A stretch of DNA of 64,000 bases from Georgenia soli (GTDB lineage Bacteria; Actinomycetota; Actinomycetes; Actinomycetales; Actinomycetaceae), in the NCBI RefSeq assembly GCF_002563695.1, contig NZ_PDJI01000004.1, positions 1,612,001 to 1,676,000 of the forward strand, written 5' to 3'. Made by a program: the position numbers and the translations under genes. Positions 1 through 10,726 of this stretch are shown here, in pieces. Under the pieces are notes generated by a model. It saw only the letters and a program-made list of their open reading frames with translations, made no database searches and had not been told where the DNA came from. Within the stretch, counting starts at the first letter, position 1. Every line of letters begins with the position of its first letter.

Positions 1-1
1 C

Positions 2-850
2 CGTGCCGGGTGGGACGACACCTCGGACCTGGAGACGACGGCCGTGCGCCGGCAGGGCTTCCTGGGGGTGCGCGGCGACGCCCCCACGCCGCGGAGCGAC
101 GCCACGGACGCGACGGCAGGTGCCCGCGACGCCGGCGCCGCCACCTCCCCCGACGCGCCGGCCGCCGGCACTCCGACCTCCACCGACGTGCCGGCCACCG
201 GCACCCGCACCCCGACGAGGTCCGCGCCCAGCCCCGAGGACGCCGCCCTGCGCGACCGCTGGCGCGAGCGGCCCGCACCGACCGGTGACGCACTGCTCGA
301 CGGCGCCACCCAGGCCACCCCACGCTCGCGCGCGGCCGCCCACTGGTGGGGCCTGCTCCTCACGCTCCTCCTGTCGCCCGTCGCCTGGTACCTCGTGGCC
401 GACGCCGGTGCCCGCCTCACGCTCGGCGACAACAGCCCGTGGGCCCGCGGGGAGCTGAACCCGGCCGCCGTCGCCGAGCTCGCCGCCGGCTTCCTCGTCA
501 CCGCCGTGGTGCTGCTGACCGCCCGCTGGTCCTCCCTGGGCGCACTGGTCACGGGCACGCTCGTGCTGCTCGCCGGGCTCACGTTCGTGGTGGTGCCCGC
601 GGAGACCGCGGCCTTCCTCGAGCCGGTGACCACCTGGCTGTGGAACCTCAACGCCCTGGGCGGCAACGTCGCGCACCACCTGATGGTCGACGGGCCGTCC
701 GGGCGCCTGGCGCTCTACGGTCTCGGCCTGCTCCTGACGGGCGTCGTCGCGCGCGGCGCCCGCCGGCGCGGGCGCGCCGAGGAGCGCACACGGGAGGCCT
801 ACGCCCGCAGCACGGGCCGCTCGGCACGCCACGGCAACGGCCGGGGCTGA
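2..850 (+). CDS. Predicted integral membrane protein, 5' end outside the window
   Basis: The reading frame is open from the first bases of the window, so the true start lies upstream; an internal GTG at 44 is less likely because the frame before it reads like protein. About 85 polar, Ala/Thr/Pro-rich residues precede four hydrophobic segments (HWWGLLLTLLLSPVAWYL, then three near residues 165, 190 and 240) and a basic C-terminal tail. I recognise no family. It probably sits in the cytoplasmic membrane with a disordered cytoplasmic N-terminal region. It is separated from acs by about 140 bases. Confidence 0.7.
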   Translation, partial: RAGWDDTSDLETTAVRRQGFLGVRGDAPTPRSDATDATAGARDAGAATSPDAPAAGTPTSTDVPATGTRTPTRSAPSPEDAALRDRWRERPAPTGDALLDGATQATPRSRAAAHWWGLLLTLLLSPVAWYLVADAGARLTLGDNSPWARGELNPAAVAELAAGFLVTAVVLLTARWSSLGALVTGTLVLLAGLTFVVVPAETAAFLEPVTTWLWNLNALGGNVAHHLMVDGPSGRLALYGLGLLLTGVVARGARRRGRAEERTREAYARSTGRSARHGNGRG

Positions 851-915
851 ACCCCCGACGTCACGCCGGCCGTCCCGGCAGGCACCCCGGGGCTGTCGGG
901 CCCGGGCGAGTTCGC

Positions 916-952
916 TATGTTGCATGCGACAGTTTGTGTGACCCGCAGCACT
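916..952 (+). promoter_or_regulatory. Possible acs promoter with a Crp-like half site
   Basis: TATGTT at 916-921 could be a -10 hexamer. Downstream, TGTGA at 937-941 followed by six bases and GCACT resembles half of a Crp/GlxR box (TGTGA-N6-TCACA), with three of five matches in the second half. Crp control of acs is known in other actinobacteria and a crp gene lies 5 kb away, but the match is weak. Confidence 0.25.
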
Positions 953-991
953 GCAGCGACGCACGAAGACCCTCGCCCCAGGAGGACGCAG

Positions 992-2989
<1,998 letters not shown>

Positions 2990-3055
2990 CAGCACCCGCT
3001 GGTTCCGCCGCCGGCGGCCGGCACCCCAGCGCGGTGGGCCGGCACGATCGCTGCC

Positions 3056-3101
3056 CGACACGTCGACCGCTACTGGCACACCAGTAGCGGTCGACGTGTC
3101 G
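3056..3101. repeat. Perfect 21-bp inverted repeat between acs and azlC
   Basis: Two perfectly complementary 21-base arms (3056-3076 and 3081-3101) are separated by the four bases CACA. There is no T run, so it may act as a factor-assisted terminator for acs or be a dispersed palindromic element. The arms contain GTCGACCGCTACTGG. Confidence 0.8.
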
Positions 3102-3190
3102 AGGCGCGGTCGGTGCCGGGGCGCGGAGGTGTCCTCCCGAAGCATGGGCAGCAACCGCCTCACCCCGAGGGGCCGACCTAACCTGGCGGC

Positions 3191-4030
3191 ATGTCCACGC
3201 CCGCCTTCCCCACCTCAGAGGGCGACGACGGGACGCACCAGGCCGGCCTGGGACCTGACGGGTCGCACGACGGCGACGCAGGGACCGGGCACGACCGCCG
3301 CGCCTACCGGCGGCACCAGGTGGCCCTGGCCGCCAGGGACACCGTCGGCGTCGGCATGGGGTACCTCCCGCTCGGCGCCGCGTTCGGCGTGCTGCTGTCC
3401 GCCAGCGGGCTGCAGTGGTGGTGGGCGCCGGTGTTCTCCGTGCTCATCTACGCCGGTTCGATGGAGTTCCTCGCGATCGGCCTGGTCACCGGCGGCGTCG
3501 GCCTCGCGCAGGTCGCGGCCACGACGTTCTTCGTCAACTTCCGGCACGTCTTCTACGGGCTGAGCTTCCCGCTGCGCAAGGTGCGCTCCGGCATCGGCCG
3601 GCTCTACGGCGTGCACGCCCTGACCGACGAGGCGTACGCCCTGCTCGCCACGCGCCCCCAGCAGGGGCTCACCGGCACCCGGGTGCTGGCGACACAGATC
3701 CTGTGCCACCTGTACTGGCTGACCGGCTCCACCGTCGGGGCGCTTCTCGGCGCGCGCCTCGGCCTCGACGCCGAGGGGCTCGGCTTCACGCTCACCGCGC
3801 TGTTCGTGGTCCTGACCATCGACGCCTACCGCGCCGCACCCGACCTGCCGACGCTGCTCATGGCCCTCGCGTGCGCCGGCCTCGCCCTCGCCGTCGCGCC
3901 CGGAGGGATGCTGGTGCTGGCGCTGACCGCCTTCGTCGTCGTCCTCGTGGCCCGCCTGCTCCTGCGCCGCCGGGACGGGGCCGCCCCGGCCGGCGACCTC
4001 GGCCACCACGTGGGAGGCACCGATGCCTGA
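3191..4030 (+). CDS. azlC: AzlC-family branched-chain amino acid exporter subunit
   Basis: The 279-residue membrane protein carries the AzlC signature region (VGMGYLPLGAAFGVLLSASG and GSMEFLAIGL) after about 45 polar residues and has seven or more hydrophobic helices. AzlC works with the small subunit AzlD to export branched-chain or related amino acids. The downstream azlD start overlaps its stop by 8 bases, indicating translational coupling. The start has no Shine-Dalgarno; TAACCT at 3179-3184 ends six bases before the ATG, as expected for a leaderless mRNA. Confidence 0.93.
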   Translation: MSTPAFPTSEGDDGTHQAGLGPDGSHDGDAGTGHDRRAYRRHQVALAARDTVGVGMGYLPLGAAFGVLLSASGLQWWWAPVFSVLIYAGSMEFLAIGLVTGGVGLAQVAATTFFVNFRHVFYGLSFPLRKVRSGIGRLYGVHALTDEAYALLATRPQQGLTGTRVLATQILCHLYWLTGSTVGALLGARLGLDAEGLGFTLTALFVVLTIDAYRAAPDLPTLLMALACAGLALAVAPGGMLVLALTAFVVVLVARLLLRRRDGAAPAGDLGHHVGGTDA

Positions 4031-4346
4031 CGCCGGCCAGGTCCTGCTGACCCTGCTGGTGATCTTCGCCGTCACCTACGCCCTGCGGCTGGCGCCGTTC
4101 GTCGCGCTGCGGCGGGTGCGGGACTCCGCCGTCGTCGACCACCTCGCCCGCACCATGCCGCTGGGCGTGATGGCGATCCTCGTGGTGTACACCCTCTCGA
4201 CGGTGGACCTGACGGCCGCGCCGCACGGGCTCCCGGAGCTCGCCGGCGTGGGCGTCACCGCCGCCCTGCACCTGTGGCGGCGCAACGCGATGCTGAGCAT
4301 CATCGGCGGCACCGGGACGTACATGGCCCTGGTCGCCGTCCTGTGA
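4023..4346 (+). CDS. azlD: AzlD-family transporter small subunit
   Basis: A 107-residue hydrophobic protein with four predicted membrane segments and the AzlD pattern ALRLAPFVALRRVRDS and ARTMPLGVMAILVVYT. It forms the second subunit of the AzlCD exporter. Its ATG lies inside the last codons of azlC, so the two genes are one operon. Length and composition are normal for the family. Confidence 0.93.
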   Translation: MPDAGQVLLTLLVIFAVTYALRLAPFVALRRVRDSAVVDHLARTMPLGVMAILVVYTLSTVDLTAAPHGLPELAGVGVTAALHLWRRNAMLSIIGGTGTYMALVAVL

Positions 4347-4410
4347 GGGTGGCGAACGTTACCGGGCGATACCGTCCGGGGCCGGCCGGGCAGCCGGTAG
4401 CGTGCCGTCC

Positions 4411-5343
4411 GTGGTCGCCGACTCGAGCTGCGTGCTGGTCCCAGGTCCCTGGGAGCACCGTGACGTCCCGGCGAACGGCGCCCAGTTCCACGTCGTGACG
4501 GCGGGCGAGTTCCGCCCGGACCGGCCGGTGGTGCTGCTGCTGCACGCCTTCCCCCAGTTCTGGTGGGCGTGGCGCCACCAGATCCCTGCGCTCGCCGAGG
4601 CGGGCCACGCCGTCGCCGCCATGGACCTGCGGGGCTTCGCCGGCTCCGACAAGCCGCCGCACCGGCACGAGACCGCCGTCCTCGCCCGCGACGTCGCCGG
4701 CGTCGTCCGCTCCCTCGGGGCCGCGAGCGCCGTCGTCGTCGGGCACGGGTTCGGCGGCACGGTGGCATGGGCGATGCCGCACGTGGCCCCGGACCTGACC
4801 CGCGCCGTCGCGGCTCTGGCGAACCCGCACCCCGTGCCGCTGCACCGGCTGCGCAACCTCCTCCCCGCACGGGCGGTCGGCACGCTGCTGCGCTTCCAGC
4901 TCCCGTGGTTCCCGGAGCAGGCGCTGCGCAAGGGCGATCTCGTCGCCCGGCTGCTGCGTGCCTGGTCCGCGCCCGGCAACGACGGCGCCACCTCCCAGGC
5001 CGGCCTCTACACCGAGGCGATGGGGCTGCCGTTCGCCGCGCACTCGACGATGGAGCACTTCCGCTGGCTCGTCCGGTCCACCCCGCGCGCCGACGGGCGC
5101 CGGTACCTGGCGCAGGTGAGCGCCCCCGTCACCGTGCCCACGCTGACCGTGCGGGGCGCCCAGGACCCGTTGCTGCCCGCCCGGATGTTCGCCCACGACG
5201 CCGCATACGTCACCGGCCCGCTGCGCCACGAGGTGGTCGACGGCGCGGGGCACTTCCTGCCCGAGGAGGCCCCCGACCGGGTCACGGCGCTGCTGCTGGA
5301 CTTTCTCGCCGACCTCGACCCGACCGGGACCGGCCGCCCCTGA
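4411..5343 (+). CDS. Alpha/beta hydrolase-fold protein lacking the usual nucleophile
   Basis: The protein (310 residues) has the epoxide-hydrolase-like fold: oxyanion region LLLHAFPQFWWAWR, the motif AMDLRGFAGSDKP, and a C-terminal GAGHFLPEEAP with the catalytic His. At the nucleophile elbow the sequence is VVVGHGFGG, with Gly where Asp or Ser is expected, so classical hydrolase activity is doubtful. I chose GTG 4411 over GTG 4402 because TAGCGT (4398-4403) ends seven bases before it, matching the leaderless pattern. It converges on nth with an 18-base gap. Confidence 0.85.
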   Translation: MVADSSCVLVPGPWEHRDVPANGAQFHVVTAGEFRPDRPVVLLLHAFPQFWWAWRHQIPALAEAGHAVAAMDLRGFAGSDKPPHRHETAVLARDVAGVVRSLGAASAVVVGHGFGGTVAWAMPHVAPDLTRAVAALANPHPVPLHRLRNLLPARAVGTLLRFQLPWFPEQALRKGDLVARLLRAWSAPGNDGATSQAGLYTEAMGLPFAAHSTMEHFRWLVRSTPRADGRRYLAQVSAPVTVPTLTVRGAQDPLLPARMFAHDAAYVTGPLRHEVVDGAGHFLPEEAPDRVTALLLDFLADLDPTGTGRP

Positions 5344-5361
5344 CCCGCCTCGGGCCGGCAC

Positions 5362-6090
5362 TCACACCGTGACGAGGGCGCGCGCCTTCTCGGGGTCGGT
5401 CTCGCCCTCGCCGTAGGACGGGCACAGCTCGGCGAGCACGCAGGCCCCGCACGCGGGGCGGCGGGAGTGGCACACGCGCCGCCCGTGGAAGATCAGCCGG
5501 TGGCACGCCATCGTCCACTCCTCGGGCGGGAGCAGCTCGGCGACGGCCTTCTCCACCTTCACCGGGTCCTTCTCCCTCGTCCACCCGAGCCGCCGCGCGA
5601 GCCGGCCGACGTGCGTGTCCACCGTGATGCCCGGGACGCCGAACGCGTTGCCGAGCACGACGTTGGCGGTCTTGCGGCCGACGCCGGGCAGCTTGACCAG
5701 CTCCTCGAGGGTCGCGGGCACCTCGCCGCCGTGCTCGGCGACGAGGGCGGCGCCGATCCCCTGCACCGAGGCGGCCTTGGCGCGGAAGAACCCGAGCGGG
5801 CGGAGGATCTCCTCCAGCTCCTCCCGACGGGCGCCGGCGTAGGCGGCGGCGTCGGGGTACCGCGCGAACAGGGCGGGCGTGACCTGGTTGACCCGTTTGT
5901 CGGTGGTCTGCGCGGAGAGCACCGTCGCCATCAGCAGCTCCAGCGGGCTGGTGAAGTCGAGCTCGCAGCGCGCGTCCGGCCACGCGGCGGCGAGGAGCTC
6001 GTCGACCGCGAGCGCCTGCTCACGGGCCGCCTTCCTGGACCGGGGGCGCGGCGCGCGGGCCGGGCGCGTGCGTGGCGTCGCGGGGCTCAT
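5362..6090 (-). CDS. nth: Endonuclease III, DNA glycosylase/AP lyase
   Basis: This 242-residue enzyme removes oxidised pyrimidines and cleaves AP sites in base-excision repair. The helix-hairpin-helix [18 protein letters not shown] has the catalytic Lys, followed by [13 protein letters not shown] with the catalytic Asp. The C-terminal C-x6-C-x2-C-x5-C cluster ([17 protein letters not shown]) binds 4Fe-4S. The ATG at 6090 is chosen over longer starts because TACCCT lies six bases upstream (leaderless) and the extension has no family resemblance. It is divergent from crp, an arrangement also known in mycobacteria. Confidence 0.96.
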   Translation of the reverse strand: MSPATPRTRPARAPRPRSRKAAREQALAVDELLAAAWPDARCELDFTSPLELLMATVLSAQTTDKRVNQVTPALFARYPDAAAYAGARREELEEILRPLGFFRAKAASVQGIGAALVAEHGGEVPATLEELVKLPGVGRKTANVVLGNAFGVPGITVDTHVGRLARRLGWTREKDPVKVEKAVAELLPPEEWTMACHRLIFHGRRVCHSRRPACGACVLAELCPSYGEGETDPEKARALVTV

Positions 6091-6220
6091 GCGGTCAGGG
6101 TAGTTGCGCCCGTGGCGGACGCGCCCGTGCCCGTACTCACCGGTGGTGGCAGGATGTAGCCGATGTCGCGGCTCGTCAGCGGGCCGCAGGACGATGACCG
6201 GCGGCAGATGGGAGCCCACT

Positions 6221-6898
6221 GTGGAACAGAACGTGATCGGCACCGTGCCACTCTTCGACGCGCTCGACGAGCAGGACCAGGCCGAGCTGCGCTCCCTGAT
6301 GTCCGAGACCACGCTGCGTCGTGGCGAGATCCTCTTCAACGAGGGCGACCCGGGCGACCGGCTCTACCTCGTCGTCGACGGCAAGGTGAAGCTCGGTCAC
6401 ACGGCCAGCGACGGCCGCGAGAACCTGCTCGCCGTGCTGGGCCCCGGTGAGCTGCTCGGCGAGCTCACCCTCTTCGACCCGGGCCCCCGCTCGACCACCG
6501 CGACCGCCGTGGCCCCCACGCGGCTGCTGGCCCTCGAGCACGACGCCCTGATGAACTTCGCCGACTCTCGGCCGGCACTGTCCCGGCACATGCTCAAGGC
6601 GCTCGCCCAGCGGCTGCGCCGCACGAACGAGTCGCTCGCGGACCTGGTCTTCTCCGACGTCCCCGGGCGCGTCGCCAAGGCGCTGCTCGACCTGGCGGAC
6701 CGGTTCGGGCAGCCCACCGACGAGGGCGTCCACGTCCCGCACGACCTCACCCAGGAGGAGCTCGCCCAGCTCGTGGGCGCCTCGCGCGAGACCGTGAACA
6801 AGTCCCTGGCGGAGTTCGTCTCCCGCGGCTGGATCCGCCTCGAGGGCCGCGCCGTGCTGCTGATCGACCTCGACCGGCTGCGCCGCCGCGCCCGCTGA
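6221..6898 (+). CDS. crp: cAMP-responsive Crp/GlxR-type regulator
   Basis: The 225-residue protein has an N-terminal cyclic-nucleotide domain (about 10-125, with [22 protein letters not shown]) and a C-terminal winged helix with the recognition helix [16 protein letters not shown]. It closely resembles mycobacterial Crp and corynebacterial GlxR as I remember them ([20 protein letters not shown]). The GTG at 6221 follows GGAG at 6211-6214; a longer frame from 6104 lacks support. It is a global carbon-metabolism regulator and may control acs in this window. Confidence 0.95.
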   Translation: MEQNVIGTVPLFDALDEQDQAELRSLMSETTLRRGEILFNEGDPGDRLYLVVDGKVKLGHTASDGRENLLAVLGPGELLGELTLFDPGPRSTTATAVAPTRLLALEHDALMNFADSRPALSRHMLKALAQRLRRTNESLADLVFSDVPGRVAKALLDLADRFGQPTDEGVHVPHDLTQEELAQLVGASRETVNKSLAEFVSRGWIRLEGRAVLLIDLDRLRRRAR

Positions 6899-6920
6899 CC
6901 CCGGCGGCACCCGGCCCCTA

Positions 6921-6958
6921 CGACGGCGCCCCCTCCCGAGCGGGAGGGGGCGCCGTCG
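6921..6958. terminator. Hairpin terminator between crp and ridA
   Basis: Perfect 18-base arms (6921-6938 and 6941-6958) form a GC-rich stem centred on CCCTCCCG/CGGGAGGG. It lies between convergent crp and ridA genes and can serve both strands. Confidence 0.8.
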
Positions 6959-6976
6959 TCGTGGTCCGTGGCGTCG

Positions 6977-7444
6977 TCAGCGGACGGCGACGACGATCTC
7001 CACCTCGACCGGTGCGTCCAGGGGCAGGGCGGCCACCCCGACGGCGGAGCGGGCGTGCCGGCCCGCGTCACCGAAGACCTCGCCGAGCAGCTCGGAGGCC
7101 CCGTTGACCACACCGGGCTGACCGGTGAAGGAGGGCTCCGAGGCGACGAAGCCGGTCACCTTGACCACGCGCACGACGTTCTCGAGACCGCCGACCTCGG
7201 CGGCGACGGCGGCGAGGGCGTTCAGCGCGCAGGTGCGGGCCGCGTCCTTGGCCTGCTGCGGCGTCACCGCACCGGCGGACTCCCCGACCTTGCCGGTGAG
7301 GGGCAGTGCGCCGTCGACCATCGGCAGCTGCCCGGAGGTGTGCACGAGGTCGCCGTGGCGCACCGCCGGCACGTAGGCCGCCACGGGCGGGACCACGGCC
7401 GGCAGCTCGATCCCGAGCTCCGCCAGACGTTCGGTGACGCTCAC
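6977..7444 (-). CDS. RidA family protein
   Basis: A 155-residue YjgF/YER057c/UK114-type protein, longer than the 130-residue core because of N-terminal TERLAELGIELP. The core shows GDLVHTSGQLP, DAARTCALNALAAV and RSAVGVAALPLDAPVEVE. The family deaminates reactive enamines/imines; the catalytic Arg of classical RidA is at the RSAVGV position here, so activity is possible. The GTG start overlaps the stop of the upstream small gene by four bases (GTGA), so they are translationally coupled. Confidence 0.9.
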   Translation of the reverse strand: MSVTERLAELGIELPAVVPPVAAYVPAVRHGDLVHTSGQLPMVDGALPLTGKVGESAGAVTPQQAKDAARTCALNALAAVAAEVGGLENVVRVVKVTGFVASEPSFTGQPGVVNGASELLGEVFGDAGRHARSAVGVAALPLDAPVEVEIVVAVR

Positions 7445-7605
7445 CGCTCCCCCTTCGGCCGCTTCAGGTACGCCACCAGGTTGTTGGAGCCGGCGGGGCC
7501 CGGCACCACCTGGACGAGCTCCCAGCCGTCCTCGCCCCACTGGTCGAGGATGGCCTTGGTGTTGTGGATCAGCAGCGGAATCGTCGCGTACTCCCATGTG
7601 GTCAT
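7441..7605 (-). CDS. Small DUF4177-type protein upstream of RidA
   Basis: A 54-residue protein starting MTTWEYATIPLL and ending LVAYLKRPKGER, with the DUF4177 core GEDGWELVQVVPG. Its function is unknown. The position immediately before a RidA gene with a 4-base overlap is, as I recall, also seen in mycobacteria, suggesting a linked role. Confidence 0.85.
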   Translation of the reverse strand: MTTWEYATIPLLIHNTKAILDQWGEDGWELVQVVPGPAGSNNLVAYLKRPKGER

Positions 7606-7648
7606 GGCGCCATCCTAGGGGCCGCCCCCGGCCCCGCCGCCGGGCGGC

Positions 7649-7990
7649 TCAGGCGCTGCTGGCGGCACGGATGCGCGCGATGATGCGGGGCGGCCGCTGG
7701 GCGCGGAGCTCGGCGATGAGGTCGTCGTCCTCGCGGCGCAGCCACGCCTCCCAGTCGCGTACCTCCGGGTACCGGCGCACCAGGGCGCGCCGCTCCCGCT
7801 CGGTGAGCCCTCCCCACACCCCGAACGAGGTGTTGGAGCCGAGCGCCTCGGCCAGGCACTGCATCCGCACCGGGCAGGTGAAGCACAGCTGGCGGGCCTG
7901 CCGCTGCGCAGCCCCGCGGACGAACAGCGCGTCAGGCTCGAGCCCCGCGCACGCTGCGCCCGACGCCCATGTCTGATCCTCGTTGATCAC
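7649..7990 (-). CDS. WhiB-family iron-sulfur transcription factor (WhiB4-like by position)
   Basis: The 113-residue protein has the four WhiB cysteines (AACAGLEPD, then CFTCPVRMQC) that bind a 4Fe-4S cluster, and the GVWGGLTERERR turn before a basic C-terminus. WhiB proteins act with sigma factor region 4 and respond to redox or NO. The GTG at 7990 follows an AGGAGG Shine-Dalgarno. It is divergent from ponA, the neighbourhood of whiB4 in mycobacteria, so WhiB4 is the best guess by synteny. Confidence 0.92.
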   Translation of the reverse strand: MINEDQTWASGAACAGLEPDALFVRGAAQRQARQLCFTCPVRMQCLAEALGSNTSFGVWGGLTERERRALVRRYPEVRDWEAWLRREDDDLIAELRAQRPPRIIARIRAASSA

Positions 7991-8222
7991 CGGACCTCCT
8001 CGTTGCGACGCCCCCCGCCGCCCCGGCGGGACCGCCGGGTGAATTCGTCCACCGGTGACGTTATCCGTGATGCAGTTGACACGGAAGGGCCGTGATCGAA
8101 ACGCGACCTTGGTCCCCGCCGGGAGCAACGGTGCAGGTCGTCGCGCAGGCGGGCGCGTGGGTTCCTGCCCGGCGTGGCGTGCGCCACCACGCAGGGCTGC
8201 CGTCGGAGGGGCCACGTACCCT

Positions 8223-10676
8223 ATGCCTATGTCGTCTCCCTCGTCGGCGCCGGGGCGCGCCGTCAAGCCGATGCAGCTGCTCGTCATGCTGCTCGCCTTC
8301 CTCCTGGTCGCCGGGGTCGGCGGCGTGCTCACCGCCGGGCTGGTCATGCCCGCGGTCGGGGCGGCGGGGGCGGTCAGCCAGTCCACGACCGACCTGTTCG
8401 AGGACCTGCCGAGCGAGCTCGCCATCCCCGAGCCGTCGCAGAGCAGCCAGATCCTGGCGGCCGACGGCTCGCTGCTGGCGACGATCTACGCCGACAACCG
8501 CATCGTCGTGCCGCTGGAGGAGATGTCGCCGTACGTGCGCGACGCCGTCGTCGCGATCGAGGACCGGCGCTTCTACGACCACCGCGGGGTCGACCCGGAG
8601 GGCATGCTCCGTGCCCTGGTGAACAACCTCTCGGGCGGACCGCTCGAGGGGGCCTCCACGCTGACGCAGCAGTACGTCAAGAACGTGCTCGTCGAGGCGG
8701 GCCGCATCTCCGGCGACCCCGAGGCCATCGACGCGGCCACCGAGACGACGGTCGGCCGCAAGCTCGAGGAGGCACGCCTCGCCATCGGGCTGGAGCAGAA
8801 GGTCAGCAAGGACGACATCCTCGAGGGCTACCTCAACATCGCCCAGTTCGGTCCGTCGCAGTACGGCGTCGAGACCGCGTCGAAGTACTACTTCTCCAAG
8901 TCGGCCAAGGACCTCACCATCCCGGAGGCGGCGATGCTGGCCGGCATCACCCAGTCGCCGGCCCGTCACGACCCGGTCCGCAACCCGGAGAACGCCAAGA
9001 AGCGCCGCGACGTCGTCCTCAGGCAGATGCTCAACCAGGGCTACATCACCCAGGCCGAGTACGACGAGTCCGTGGCCCTGTCCATCGAGGACATGCTCAA
9101 CGTCTCCCCCACCCCCAACGGGTGCGCAGCGGCCGGGATCTCGGTGTACTTCTGCGAGTACGTCGTCGACGACCTTCTGCGGTCGGAGAACTGGGGCAAG
9201 GACCGGGCAGACCGGCAGCAGGCCCTGTACCGCGGCGGGCTGGTCATCCACACGACGCTCGACCCCGCCAAGCAGCAGGCCGCCTACGACTCCGTCACCG
9301 CCAACGTCCCGGTCAACGACCCGTCCAACATCAAGATGGCGCTGTCCTCGGTCGAGCCCGGGAGCGGGAAGATCCAGGCGATGGTGCAGAACACCAAGTG
9401 GGGCACCCCGTCGGCGGAGGAACCTGGCGCCACGAAGGTCAACCTCAACGTCGGCCTCACGCACGGCGGCGGCCACGGCTTCCAGTCGGGCTCCTCGTTC
9501 AAGGTCTTCACGCTCGTCCGGTGGCTGGAGACGGGCCACAGCCTGAACGACATGGTGGAGTCCACCCGGCGGTCCTACCCCCGCTCCAGCTGGAACATCT
9601 CCTGCGGCAAGTACGAGGACAACTACGAGCCCAAGAACCTCGAGAGCTCCAACGTCTCCGGCCCGCTGCCGGTCATCGAGGCCACCCGCCGCTCCGTCAA
9701 CCTCACGTTCGTCGAGATGGCCAACCAGATGGACATGTGCGACATCGTGGCCACGGCCGAGAAGATGGGCGTCCGGACGGGCTCCGGCGAGCACCTGACG
9801 CCGAACCCCGCCGCCGTCCTCGGCTCGAACACCGTCACCCCGCTGAGCCAGGCCGTCGCGTTCGCGACGCTCGCCGCGGACGGCAAGGCGTGCGACCCGA
9901 TGTCGATCACCAAGGTCACCGACCGCAACGGCAACGAGATCGCCGCGCCGCAGCCGACGTGCAAGCAGGCGATCACGCCCGAGGTCGCGCAGGGCGTCAC
10001 CCACGCTCTCCAGACCGTGGTGTCCAAGCAGCCGGGCTCGACCGGGTCGAACGCCGTCCTGCCCGACGGCCGCCCGGCCGCCGGCAAGACCGGTACCGCG
10101 AACGACGACTCCGCCGCCTGGTTCGTCGGCTACACCCGCGAGCTCGCCGCAGCGGTGTGGATGGGGTACCAGGAGGGCACCAAGTCGATGTTCGACTCGA
10201 CCATCAACGGTCAGTTCCACAAGCTGGTCTACGGCGGCAGGATCCCGGCCCCGACGTGGCGCGACTACGTCGCCAAGGCGCTCGAGGGCACCCCGCACCA
10301 GCCCTTCGCGGCTGCGCCGGCCAGTGCCCTCTTCGGCGACCGGGTCCCGGTGCCGGACGTCGCCGGGCAGAGCGCGTCGGCGGCGCAGAGCGTCCTCGAG
10401 CAGGCCGGCTTCCAGGTGCAGCTGGGCTCCCCGGTGAGCTCCGGCTGGCGGGCCGGCGCCGCCGTCGCGACGAACCCGTCCGCCGGCACCCGCGTCTCGC
10501 CGGGGACCCGCGTCACGATCATCCCCAGCGCCGGCCCCGCGCCGGCACCCGCACCCGCACCGCCGGCCCAGCAGCCCTCCGGCGGCGGCGACGGCGGCGG
10601 CGGTGGTGGCGGCAACCCGGGCCGCGGACCAAACGGCGACGGTCCTCCCGGACAGAACGACGGGGGCGACGACTGA
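8223..10676 (+). CDS. Class A penicillin-binding protein with PASTA domain
   Basis: This 817-residue bifunctional peptidoglycan synthase (PonA2-like) has a membrane anchor at about 17-45, a GT51 transglycosylase domain (EDRRFYDHRGVD with the catalytic Glu; GASTLTQQYVKN), a transpeptidase domain (SSFK nucleophile motif, SVN, and KTGTA), and one PASTA domain (VPVPDVAGQSASAAQSVLEQ). The C-terminus is a Pro/Gly-rich tail. ATG 8223 follows GGAGGG at 8205-8210; a second ATG at 8229 is possible. The downstream metallophosphoesterase frame begins at its stop codon. Confidence 0.95.
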   Translation: MPMSSPSSAPGRAVKPMQLLVMLLAFLLVAGVGGVLTAGLVMPAVGAAGAVSQSTTDLFEDLPSELAIPEPSQSSQILAADGSLLATIYADNRIVVPLEEMSPYVRDAVVAIEDRRFYDHRGVDPEGMLRALVNNLSGGPLEGASTLTQQYVKNVLVEAGRISGDPEAIDAATETTVGRKLEEARLAIGLEQKVSKDDILEGYLNIAQFGPSQYGVETASKYYFSKSAKDLTIPEAAMLAGITQSPARHDPVRNPENAKKRRDVVLRQMLNQGYITQAEYDESVALSIEDMLNVSPTPNGCAAAGISVYFCEYVVDDLLRSENWGKDRADRQQALYRGGLVIHTTLDPAKQQAAYDSVTANVPVNDPSNIKMALSSVEPGSGKIQAMVQNTKWGTPSAEEPGATKVNLNVGLTHGGGHGFQSGSSFKVFTLVRWLETGHSLNDMVESTRRSYPRSSWNISCGKYEDNYEPKNLESSNVSGPLPVIEATRRSVNLTFVEMANQMDMCDIVATAEKMGVRTGSGEHLTPNPAAVLGSNTVTPLSQAVAFATLAADGKACDPMSITKVTDRNGNEIAAPQPTCKQAITPEVAQGVTHALQTVVSKQPGSTGSNAVLPDGRPAAGKTGTANDDSAAWFVGYTRELAAAVWMGYQEGTKSMFDSTINGQFHKLVYGGRIPAPTWRDYVAKALEGTPHQPFAAAPASALFGDRVPVPDVAGQSASAAQSVLEQAGFQVQLGSPVSSGWRAGAAVATNPSAGTRVSPGTRVTIIPSAGPAPAPAPAPPAQQPSGGGDGGGGGGGNPGRGPNGDGPPGQNDGGDD

Positions 10677-10726
10677 GCGCCGCCGACCCCCGGCGCCTGG
10701 TCCGAGGCCTGGGCGCCCTCACGCTC

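Noticed and set aside
8041..8104. TTGACA at 8076 as the ponA -35 box
   Set aside because: No acceptable -10 hexamer lies 16-18 bases downstream, so the divergent promoters could not be placed.
8061..10298. 745-codon frame antisense to the penicillin-binding protein gene
   Set aside because: A shadow of the real gene; composition of Arg/Val/Asp/Gly repeats without any domain.
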